From: Defluviicoccus sp.
GTDB taxonomy: Bacteria > Pseudomonadota > Alphaproteobacteria > Rhodospirillales > Defluviicoccaceae
Length of the DNA: 64,000 nt
Assembly (NCBI GenBank): GCA_029624735.1
Contig: JARSSM010000011.1
Coordinates: forward strand, 260,495-324,494
Reading direction: 5' to 3'
Shown here: in pieces, positions 40,089 to 49,400 of the stretch
How the letters are laid out: each line of letters starts with the position of its first letter
Numbering within the stretch: position 1 is the first letter of the stretch
Translations under genes and position numbers: made by a program
The notes under the pieces: generated by a model
The model's input: the letters and a program-made list of their open reading frames with translations, nothing else
The model's database searches: none
What the model was told of the DNA's origin: nothing

Positions 40089-42298
40089 CCTTCGACGGCC
40101 TTCCGCATCGTACCGGACGCATCCTTGCGTGCGGTGAGGTAGACTATCTTGGTCGCGCTCGCATCAATCGAGAAGGGATTAGTAAGACCGATGATTTCCG
40201 TGAAGTGTCCATCGCCAGTATCGATGGTGACACTGATTGCCGCGTTTGTCGTGTTTCTTAAATACACCTTTGTCGAGGCGATCTCGTTGTTGTTTTGGAC
40301 GTTGATCACTGATCCCTTTAGTGTGACCGCACCCTGCAGGGCAATGTCGTAAGCAACATCGTGAAAGCTGTCGGCCCACCAACCGCTGCCGGCTGCCACC
40401 GTTTCGAATGTGCAGCCACCGGTGTACGTATTGGCGTGCAGGATATGATTGGTGTGGCCGGGGCCGTTGGCGGGGGACTTAACGCTAATCCCGGCGGCAC
40501 CGGCGATGGCGCCGCTGCTGTTGAATTGGACCGTCGAAGCGGCACCACCAGCGGCAGCAGCCTGTGCTGCGATGGTCACCTCAACGGTATCGCCGTTGAC
40601 GGCTGCGCCGACGCCGGCCCCAATGAACTTCAGCTTCGTCTGCTGGCCAAGCTGGGTCTGCTCGTCGTACCAGGTGACCGGACTGCCGCTGCCTGATCCG
40701 CCGCTGCTCGCGCCTTCGACAATCTTGTAGATCCGCAAGCTGCACTTGTTGGCAAGCGCGATGATGTCGTTGTAGCTGGTCTGCGGCGCGGCGCGGACGC
40801 GAACCTTGGTACCGCTCTGTGTCAGTTCCAGGTAGGCACAGACGTCACCCGTACAGTTCTGAACTGCCGACTGCGCCGATGCACCCGCTTCGGTGAGCAT
40901 ATCCTCACCGCCGACAACCGTTTGCCAGCTGCCGCTCGCGTTGCTCTGCAGGTAGATCGGTGTCGATCCCTTGACGTTGGCGACCGGCAGATTGATCGTG
41001 ACGTCGGATTCGACGAAGAACCTGCCCGTATCGTTGATGGTGACTTCGCCGTCAGCGACTGAAAAGCTAGCGCCGGTGCGGGTGAACGTCGCCTGGCTGA
41101 AGTTGATGTTGCCTTGTGAACCAGCGGTGATGGTGGTGCCGTTGACGGTATTGATGAACACCGCCTGAAGACTGTCGCCGTTGACAGAGCCGCTACCGCT
41201 GGTCTGCCAGCTGGTGCCACCGAGAGCCTCGTTGACCTTGTCGACGATCTCGCTCGCCGTCATGTCGGCGGTCGCGAAGGCCTCGATGCCGTCGAGTTTG
41301 GTCTTGTCGGCCGCAGACAGAAAGCCGGCGGCTTGGATCGTCGCCGCCGAATGGCTGTGGCTCGCGGCCGCCTTGCCCGCCAGCGCTGCGTACAGGTCCG
41401 TCTGATCGGCAAGCGTGCCGCCGATGCCACCCCAGCTCCCGCCTGAGCCGCTGCTCTGCCAGGCCGTGCCGCCAAGGTGGGTGTTGAGGGTCTCGACCAG
41501 CTCGGTGGCCGTAAGGTTGACCTCGGCGCCCGCAGCGACACCGTTCAGCTTCACCTTGTCTTCGGCCGCCATGAAACCGGCGATGGTGGTCGTTGCGAGC
41601 CCGTGCGTCGCACCGCGTGAGCCGGCGTGACCGGCCGGGACATAGGCTGCATCATGGTTGTGGGTAGCATCAGACTTGGCGGCGAGCGCACTCCACAGAT
41701 CGGCCTGCGCCGAGAGCGTGCCACCGACTTCGCCCCACATCCCGCCCGCCGCAGGCACCTGGGCCGGCGGCAAGCCGCTTTGCGCACCACCGCTGCCGGT
41801 GCCGGATGACGCGACGCCGGAGACGATCAGCTGGCCGTCGGCATCGAAGCCCAGCCACTTGTTGCGCCGTTCCGACGCCGGCGGCAGCGCCAGGCTCTCC
41901 GGCCCGATCGACTCAGACGCCGGCACCCGGATGCAGCGCGTGATGTCAGCAGCGACGTCCTGCACCGCCGCGGTCAAGTGATCAAACTGATCGTTCAGGA
42001 CCTTCGCGCGCAGATCGCCCGATTCCTGGAAGTCTGTCGTCCGCTCGGCGTGGATACGCCGGCTCAAGGTGACCACCGTCCCTTCGGCTGGCGCGGAAGC
42101 GAAAACCACCTGGCCGCCTTCCGTTTCGCCTGCACCGGTGACGCTGTATCCGGAGCCGACAAGCGTGTCGGCAAGGTATACTTCGAGGTTCTCGGGCTCG
42201 AAGATCGGGAAAGGGTAGGCGAAACTGGTCTGCGTACCGTTGGCCTCGTATCGGGCGACGGGATCGACCGCGGGGATCCGGATGTGTTCAGAGGGCAT
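40085..42298 (-). CDS. Phage tail fibre protein (T7-like N-terminus, repeat shaft)
   Basis: A 737-residue fibre. The first ~110 residues resemble the N-terminal attachment domain of podovirus tail fibres: RYEANGTQTSFAYPFPIFEP, VYLADTLVGSGYSVTG and RTTDFQESGDLRAKVLNDQFDHLT. The shaft has two related repeats of about 95 residues, each with a THNHDAAY/SHSHSAAT-type His element, GFMAAEDKVKLNGV / GFLSAADKTKLDGI and a T-A-E-L-V-E / T-A-S-E-I-V-D block. The C-terminal third is beta-rich, with many Thr, Asn and Gly residues. It is intact, with no frameshift seen. It belongs to a four-gene minus-strand phage module without capsid or terminase genes. Confidence 0.8.
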   Translation of the reverse strand: MPSEHIRIPAVDPVARYEANGTQTSFAYPFPIFEPENLEVYLADTLVGSGYSVTGAGETEGGQVVFASAPAEGTVVTLSRRIHAERTTDFQESGDLRAKVLNDQFDHLTAAVQDVAADITRCIRVPASESIGPESLALPPASERRNKWLGFDADGQLIVSGVASSGTGSGGAQSGLPPAQVPAAGGMWGEVGGTLSAQADLWSALAAKSDATHNHDAAYVPAGHAGSRGATHGLATTTIAGFMAAEDKVKLNGVAAGAEVNLTATELVETLNTHLGGTAWQSSGSGGSWGGIGGTLADQTDLYAALAGKAAASHSHSAATIQAAGFLSAADKTKLDGIEAFATADMTASEIVDKVNEALGGTSWQTSGSGSVNGDSLQAVFINTVNGTTITAGSQGNINFSQATFTRTGASFSVADGEVTINDTGRFFVESDVTINLPVANVKGSTPIYLQSNASGSWQTVVGGEDMLTEAGASAQSAVQNCTGDVCAYLELTQSGTKVRVRAAPQTSYNDIIALANKCSLRIYKIVEGASSGGSGSGSPVTWYDEQTQLGQQTKLKFIGAGVGAAVNGDTVEVTIAAQAAAAGGAASTVQFNSSGAIAGAAGISVKSPANGPGHTNHILHANTYTGGCTFETVAAGSGWWADSFHDVAYDIALQGAVTLKGSVINVQNNNEIASTKVYLRNTTNAAISVTIDTGDGHFTEIIGLTNPFSIDASATKIVYLTARKDASGTMRKAVEG

Positions 42299-42325
42299 TC
42301 CCTACGCGTCCTTCAAGTGAGTTTG

Positions 42326-42763
42326 TTAAGCTTCCAACAGGGGGTGCGTATCCAGGTTTCGCTGCAGCGCGCTGAAGGCGAGGCGGTTGTAGGGCTGGAC
42401 AGCGGCCAGCAAGTTCTTGCGCTGCGCACTGGCGAGTTCGGAGCCCAGCTGCTGGATTCGCGTCTCGGCCAGGGCGTTGGCCTCGATCTGTTCGCGGTTG
42501 GCCTCGGCGGCCAAGCCTTCGAGAACCGCGTTCGAAGAGCCGGATGAGCTCACCCCCTGCGCTCCGAAGCGGGCGCGCTGCGTTGCGAGCGCACGGCGCA
42601 GCCGTTCCTGGCGGTCGCGGGCATCAATTTCCTGCGCCTGCTGGATCTGCGCCACTCTAGCCTTGGTCTCACCCTTCTGAGCCGCATAGGAGGCTTTCTG
42701 CTGCGCCATACTGACGCCCATCTGCAGTGCGGCCATCGCGGCGGAAGGAACAAATCCTGCCAT
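42326..42763 (-). CDS. Phage internal virion protein, T7 gp14-like
   Basis: A 145-residue protein with an N-terminal hydrophobic/Ala-rich segment (MAGFVPSAAMAALQMGVSMA) followed by an almost wholly helical, Gln/Ala/Arg-rich region with heptad character (KARVAQIQQAQEIDARDRQE, RLRRALATQRARFGAQGVS). A Ser/Gly hinge precedes another helix (EGLAAEANREQIEANALAET). This layout matches gp14-type internal core or ejection proteins of podoviruses. ATG 42763 was used because the longer upstream frame shows no family features. It lies 27 bp upstream of the tail fibre gene. Assignment rests on pattern and context only. Confidence 0.6.
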   Translation of the reverse strand: MAGFVPSAAMAALQMGVSMAQQKASYAAQKGETKARVAQIQQAQEIDARDRQERLRRALATQRARFGAQGVSSSGSSNAVLEGLAAEANREQIEANALAETRIQQLGSELASAQRKNLLAAVQPYNRLAFSALQRNLDTHPLLEA

Positions 42764-42827
42764 GAGGAGACTCCTCAAGATCCTGTCGAGCGCGGGCCCG
42801 GCGAGCCCGCTGGAACCCACCCGCGCT

Positions 42828-43034
42828 TCATTGCCCCAAGAGCGACTTGCGGTTGGCAGACCAGTCGCTGACGACCAACAGACCACGCGGTGAGGTCGCA
42901 ATTGTGCCGGCGCGACCGCGCCTGATCCTGGCGAGGGTTTCCAGGCGGAGCTGCCGTTCCTTCTCGTCAGAATCGACTGCCGGCGTCACCGTCGGCAGCT
43001 TGGCCGGTTTCGGCGTCTTGAAAACACTCCCCAT
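42828..43034 (-). CDS. Small phage protein with RRGRAGTI motif
   Basis: A 68-residue basic protein beginning MGSVFKTPKPAKLP, with a central ERQLRLETLARIRRGRAGTI and a following TSPRGLLV. Short proteins with an R-R-G-R-A-[GS]-T-I motif are common in podovirus-like prophages near the virion core genes. Function unknown. It is the first gene of the phage module, downstream of a good promoter. Confidence 0.6.
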   Translation of the reverse strand: MGSVFKTPKPAKLPTVTPAVDSDEKERQLRLETLARIRRGRAGTIATSPRGLLVVSDWSANRKSLLGQ

Positions 43035-43094
43035 TAGGTGCGCCTCCCGTGGTGGCAGAGTGGCCGCTGAAAGGATGATCGGCCTATGTCTGGG

Positions 43095-43123
43095 TTTTTA
43101 GTCCTTTTTTCCCATCGAGTCAA
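43095..43123 (-). promoter_or_regulatory. Strong sigma-70-like promoter of the phage tail module
   Basis: Minus-strand TTGACT (43123-43118) and TAAAAA (43100-43095) with an exact 17-bp spacer that contains an A-run. It lies about 60 bp upstream of the 68-residue gene and should drive the four phage genes. Confidence 0.6.
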
Positions 43124-43445
43124 TCCCATTCTGCCCCACCCGGGCATTCATGCCGGTTCGGCAACCCCACGAATGCCCCGTTTGAAGGAACTTGTTTCGC
43201 TTTCTTAAGGATCTGCTACATTTGCGGCAGTCTGTTGGGGAGGAGAGGGGCATGACCGACCAACTGGGGCATGACGCCTCAGGTGCGGTTATGGAATAAG
43301 CCTCGGACGGCGCGGCGTTTACGCGAAGGAAGGCCGCTCATCGTCCGATGCCCCACAGGCTGCTGATGACAGCCGGCACGATAAGGAGTGGGACACACGT
43401 GGTTCGCGTGAGTGTGAAACGTGCGTTCGAGAGGAACTCTCCAGC
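43124..43445 (+). other. Leader region of the giant surface-protein gene
   Basis: No established gene is seen. The plus strand holds a possible leader ORF (43252-43299) with a strong ribosome-binding site. TTGAAG (43182-43187) and TTGTTT are possible -35 boxes, but their downstream partners (TTAAGG; TACATT after 19 bp) are weak. Confidence 0.35.
43252..43299 (+). CDS. Possible 15-residue leader peptide
   Basis: ATG at 43252 encodes MTDQLGHDASGAVME and a TAA stop. It is preceded by a near-perfect GGAGGAGAGG, better than the ribosome-binding site of the giant gene 147 bp downstream. No family is known; it may be chance. A regulatory leader or upstream ORF is one possibility. Confidence 0.25.
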   Translation: MTDQLGHDASGAVME

Positions 43446-46400
43446 ATGCTGCAGGCACCGATTGCCTCCCCTCAGCCGGAACCGATGGCTGCTGACGGGA
43501 TTCCGCCCACGACGACCAGCCTCCAAGATCCCGCCACCCCCCTCGCGTCCATCCGCAGTGCCGAAGTGGCCGCCGGCGTCACGGTCGAAACCCAATCGAG
43601 CGGTGTCAGTCACACGCTGAGCGCGGACGGGACCGTGCTTCCGCTCGGCCCAGGCGACAGACTGGACGCCGATGACATTGTCGAGACTGGCGCCGGCGCG
43701 CGCTTGGTGCTGCGCACTGCGAACGGCGGCCAGGTCATCGCCGGACCAGAGAGCCGCCTTCTCATCACCCCAGACACCGAGCAACCTGCCGGCGGCACCA
43801 TGGCCGGTGGCGTCACGCCGCTCGCCGGGCGGTTCCTGATCCACCTGCCGGCGGCTGTCGATGGATCGGAGCAGCCGTTTGTGCTCGATACGACCGCGGG
43901 GGAGATCCGCCTCAAGGCCGGCACGCTGGTGCTCGAACAAGTGCGCGGCGGTGGCGTGCATTTCATGCTGCACGACGGCGCCGACGGCAGTGCCGGCCGG
44001 CTGGCATTCGCAAACGACACCGGCGCTTACGATGTCGCATCATCGTCAGAAACCGTCACCATTGCCGAGCGAACCGCACCCCCCCTCGCCGGCCACGCCG
44101 ACGACTGCGCGCGGCTTATCGATCCTTTCACCGATGTCCTGTCGGTCGGCGCTGCCGGCTGTTCGGCGGCATCCGACGTGGAGCAAACGGCGGCACCGGC
44201 GTCTGAGCCCAGCGATGCAGGCACCGCGGAAACTCCCTTCCACGTAACCGCCGCGGCCTTCGCCGTGTTTGACCTGGCACCGGAGCCGGCCACGCTGGCC
44301 GAGGCACCACCAAGCATCCAAGCCGCTGCGTCCGAGCCCATCGAAGGAGCGCGCCATGTCGAGGAAGCGCTCTACCAGAGCATGGCGGCCTCGGCCGACG
44401 ACAGTGGGCAGCCCAATCCGCTGCCGCCCGTCTACCTGACCAGCTGGGATCCTGGCCGGCGTTGGGATGCGCTGGGCGCGGCGGACGAGACCGCGGGCAG
44501 TGTGCCTGAGCTGCCGCTCGAAAAGACCGGCCTCATCACCGCGCGGGCGGGCGAGATGGTCCAGCTCGAAGAGGCGGGCCGGTCGACGCAAGAGATAGAA
44601 CAGTTTCTCAAGCTTGCGCCCGGCACGCTGGCCCGGATCGCGCCCGATGCCGGTCCCACGACCGGCTCTGCCATCAAGTCGGTCGATGCGATCCACCTCA
44701 ACGCCGGCGACACTGTCCGCTTCGATGTCTTCTTCGATGCCGCCGGCGCCGCGCCGCTCAATGACTTTGCCGTGTTTTCGGCTGCCACCGGCGATACCAG
44801 CGCGGCGCTGCCGATGATCTCGATCGCCGACGTCGGCGATTATGGCGCCTCAGGTTGGCAGACGATCGAATACACAGCCGGGCAAACCGGAGCCTACACC
44901 TTCGGCTTCGCCGTTCTCGAAGGCGGCACTCCGCTCGCACCGTCGCGGCTTTACGTCGATCACGTCCGGCAATCGGAGGCGTCGGGCTTCACCTTGCACA
45001 CGCTCGACAGCCGAACGGACGAACTCGGCGGCACTTTGAAGCGCATGAGCGCGCAGCCCATGGCCGTCGCCGATGCTTTCACGCTGCGCGAGGACGAGGT
45101 GCTGACGCTCGATCCGCAAGCCTTCCTCGCCAATGATGTCGATCCCGATCCGTTCGACCCGCTGGTCCTGCAGGGGATCGATCGTTCAGGCGCCTTGGGC
45201 CGCGTCTTTCCGACTGGGGACGGCGGCATTGTTTACGATCCCACGCTCCGCTTTCAGAGTCTGGCGGCGAGCGAAACGGCGACCGACGGCTTCGCCTACA
45301 TCGTTGACGGCGGCAACAATGAGACCGCGCGCGGCAGCGTCACCCTGCACATCCAAGGCGTGAACGATGCCCCGGTCGCCCGCGCCGACACCGCGGTGAT
45401 CCAGCGGGGTGGTCCTGCGGTCGCGATCGCTGTCACTGCCAACGATACGGACGTCGACAGCGACGACGATGGCACGACCCTGCGCGTCGTCGCCGCAACC
45501 GCCCAATCGGGAGCGAAAGTAGCCTTCGATGGTCTGCCCGGGTCAGGCATCACCTACACGCCACCCGCGAGCAATGTTCTTGCGACCGATACGATCACCT
45601 ACACGATCGAGGACCGCCACGGCGCCCGCGCCCAAGGCTCGGTCGCGGTGACACTAACCGGCAGCGTGCCGGGACCGCAAGCGCGGGCCGACAGCGGCCG
45701 GACCGATGAGGAAACGCCGGTTACCCTCGATGTTCTCGCCAATGATGGCGCCGCCGGGGAGAAGTTATCCATTGTTTCGATTACCAGTGCGGACACCCGT
45801 GGCGGCGTCAGCCTCGGCGCCGACGGCACCATCACCTATGATCCGCGCGGCCGCTTTGATGCTTTGGCGGCGGGGGAAACGGCAACCGACCGCTTCACTT
45901 ATGTCGTTGCGAACGAGGCAGGTGGCGCCAGCACAGCGGAAGTCTCGCTGACGCTCACCGGCATCAACGACGCGCCGGTCGCGACCGCTGACACCGCGGC
46001 TGCTGAGCGTGGCGGCGAACCGATCGTGATTCCGGTGCTGCTGAACGACACCGACGTTGACAGCGACGACACCCGAGGAAGCCTGCGCATCATCGCCGCT
46101 TCGGCGCAAGCGGGCGGACGGGTGACCTTCGACCCCAGCCCAGGCGGCAGCCTCACCTACACTCCGCCCGATTCCGGCAGCGGTAGTGCGGATCGGGTTA
46201 TCTACACGATCGAGGACAGCCACGGCGCGCGGGCCGAAGGCACGCTCGACATCACGCTTGCCGCCGGACCGGCGCCAGTGACCGCACATGCGGACGCGAT
46301 TACCGCCAACGAGGATCAGCCATCGGTACTGGCGGCACCGGGCCTGCTCACCAACGACCACGGCGGCCGGACGCCACTCACGGTCATCGCGGTTGATGGC

Positions 46401-49400
46401 CAGGCGGTCGGGACGCAACCTTTCGATCGCGTGCTGGCTTCAGGCGCCCGCCTCGTGATCGGTGCTGACGGCGCCGTCCGCTACGATCCGCAAGGCCACT
46501 TCGAAACCCTTGCCGCGGGTGAGGTAGCGCAGGAGTCGGTCCGCGTCCAGGTGAGCGACGGCCGAACCAGCGACAGCGCGCTGCTGACCATCACCGTCGC
46601 CGGCCGCAATGATGCGCCGCTCACCCGTGCCGATGCGGCAGCAGCGGGCGAGGACGACACGAATGTTCCGATCGCCGTCCTTGCCAACGACGACGACATC
46701 GATAGCGACGACACGGCGGCCTCGCTGCACGTGACCGCAGCATCGGCGACCTCGGGTGCCGCTGTGACATTCACAAGCGCCCCCGGCGCCGGGATCAGCT
46801 ACAGCCCGGCTGGCCGGTTCGATTACCTGAGTGCCGGGGAGACGGCGAGCGATACCATCACCTACACCGCCGCCGACCGGCACGGATTAGCGGCAAACGG
46901 CACCGTGACCGTCACCGTCTCCGGCCGCAATGATGCACCGATCGCCGTCGCCGACCGTTTGAATACCGCTGCCGGCACTCTCCTCACGTTAACGCCCGCA
47001 ATCGGCGTGCTTGCCAACGACCGCGATGTGGACACTGCCGATCGCCTGCAGGTGGTCGCCATCAATGGCGACGCATCCGCGGTCGGCGGCACCCTCACCC
47101 TCGCATCCGGCGCACACTTGAGCGTGCAAGCCGACGGCAGCGTCGCCTACGATCCGCGCGGCCACTTTGACGATCTTGATGTCTTCGAGACCGCGACTGA
47201 GCGTTTCACCTACACCATCGCCGACCGCAGCGGCGCGCGCGCCGAGGCAACGGCGACCATCCAGATCGTCAAAGACAACCAGCCGCCAATCGCGCTCGAC
47301 GACACGGCAACGACCGATGCCCGCACCTCCGTGCGCATCGCCGTGCTGGCCAACGACACCGATCCGGAAAGCGCGCGGCTGGCGATCGCGGCTGTCGATA
47401 CGGCCGGCACCCGCGGCCAGGTCCGCACCAACGCCGACGGCACGTTGACCTATGATCCCGCCGGCAAGTTCGCCGATCTCGCGGTCGGAGCGACCGCAAC
47501 CGACACCTTCCGCTACACGGTAGATGACAACTTGGGCGGCCGAGCCGAAGCAACTGTCACCGTGACCGTCCGCAGTTCGGCATCCGTACCGGCGCCGGGG
47601 GAGCTGTTCGAGAGCTTCGAAACACCGTCCGGGGCGGTCGTGGCGGGCTGGCTGCGCGATCCGGGGCCGGGCGCTGTTCCGTCACCAACGGCGCTGGTCG
47701 CAGCCGCGCCGCAGGCGGCCTCCGGCCTGGTCCCCACCCACCTCGCCAGCATGCTGCAGATCGACGCGGTCGGCTCCAGCGCCCGCGGCCCCGGCGCGGT
47801 GCAATCGCCGCTGGAGGCATTCCTCGGCTTGCCCGGCGATGCCATCCCGAACGACACCGGCCGCCACGCCGGCGAATCGGGTGATGGCACCGAGCCCGCC
47901 TCCGCCGCCGCCGTCAGCACGCGGATTACCCTTGGCTCGACCGCCCTTGACGCTTCCGGCCATGCCTACATCGCCTTCGACTGGGCCTTCGTCACCACCG
48001 AACAAGTGACCGACAACGGCGGCGGCCGCAACGACGCAGCCGTCTTCACTGTCTCCGACGGCACACGAGCGCGCGTCTTCACGCTTGCCGACGTGCGCGC
48101 GGACGGGCCTGGCAGCGCCGGCTGGCGGACGGCCGTTTACGACGCCGCTGCTGATTTCGACTTGCGCAACAGCGGCCCGGTAACGCTGACACTGGGCTTC
48201 GCCGCGATCAACGATGAGAGCAACGAAAACCCGTCATCGCTGCTGCTCGATAACGTCCGCCTCAACCCTGCCCTTGGCGCTGGCTTTGAGCCGCTGCTGC
48301 GTCTGGAGAACGACGGGCTCAGCATCTTCAGGCCGCGGCCATCGCTCGGCGACGGTGCCCCGCCCGAGGTTGCCACCACTGACGAGGACGCTGCCACCTC
48401 TTTCGCGGCCAGCACGCTCCTCGCCGGGGCCGAACCCTCCGCCGGGGCGCGGGCGGACACGCTTAAGCTTGTCAGCATCGACGGCGCCGCCAGCACCGGC
48501 CAGTTCACGCTTGCCGACGGACGCATCAGCTACGACCCGCACGGCCGCTTCGATGCCCTGGCCGAGGGCGAGACGGCCCACGACGCACTCGCCTTCACGG
48601 TGACGGACGCGAACGGCGGCACCGCTTCGGGCCAGGCTTTCGTCACGCTCGTGGGCCGCAACGATGCGCCTGTCGCCAAGCCCGACACGGCCGTGGCGGA
48701 AGTGGGCGGGGCACCGATTGCGATCGCCGTGCTGGCCAATGACACTGACGTCGATTCCGACGATGATGCGTCGAGCCTGCGCGTCCTGGCGGCGAGCGCC
48801 CAGTCCGGCGCGGAAGTCACGCTTACCGGTGAACCCGGCGCCGGAATGCTCTACACGCCGCCCCCAACCGCTTCAGGCCTCGGTGCCGGTCCGGTCCTGA
48901 CCGATAGCATCAGCTACACGATTGCCGATCGTCATGGGCTGACCAGCACCAGTGTCGTGACGGTGAGCCTCTCGGCGCCCAATACCCCGCCGGTCGCCGC
49001 TGACGACGCGCTGGTCACGAACGAAAACAGTGTCGCCCGCTTCGATGTCCGCCTGAACGATCACGACGCCGACGGCACTGACGGCCTCACGGTCACGGCA
49101 ATCAACGGCAGCGCGATTGGCGTCGGCGACAGCATCAGCCTTGCCTCGGGTGCCTCAGTCGTCCTGTTTCCCGACAGCATGCTCGCCTACGACCCGCGCT
49201 CGGCGTTCCAATCCTTGCGCGCCGGGGAAGAACGGACGGACACATTCACATACCGCATCAGCGATGCCGCCGGTGCCGCCGCGGAAGCGACGGTAAGCGT
49301 CGCCGTCCAGGGTCTGAATGACGTGCCGGTGGCCACGCTCGACCACGCCGAGACAACCGAGAACACTCCGTTGTCCCTGTCCGTCGCTCAGCTCCTGGCC

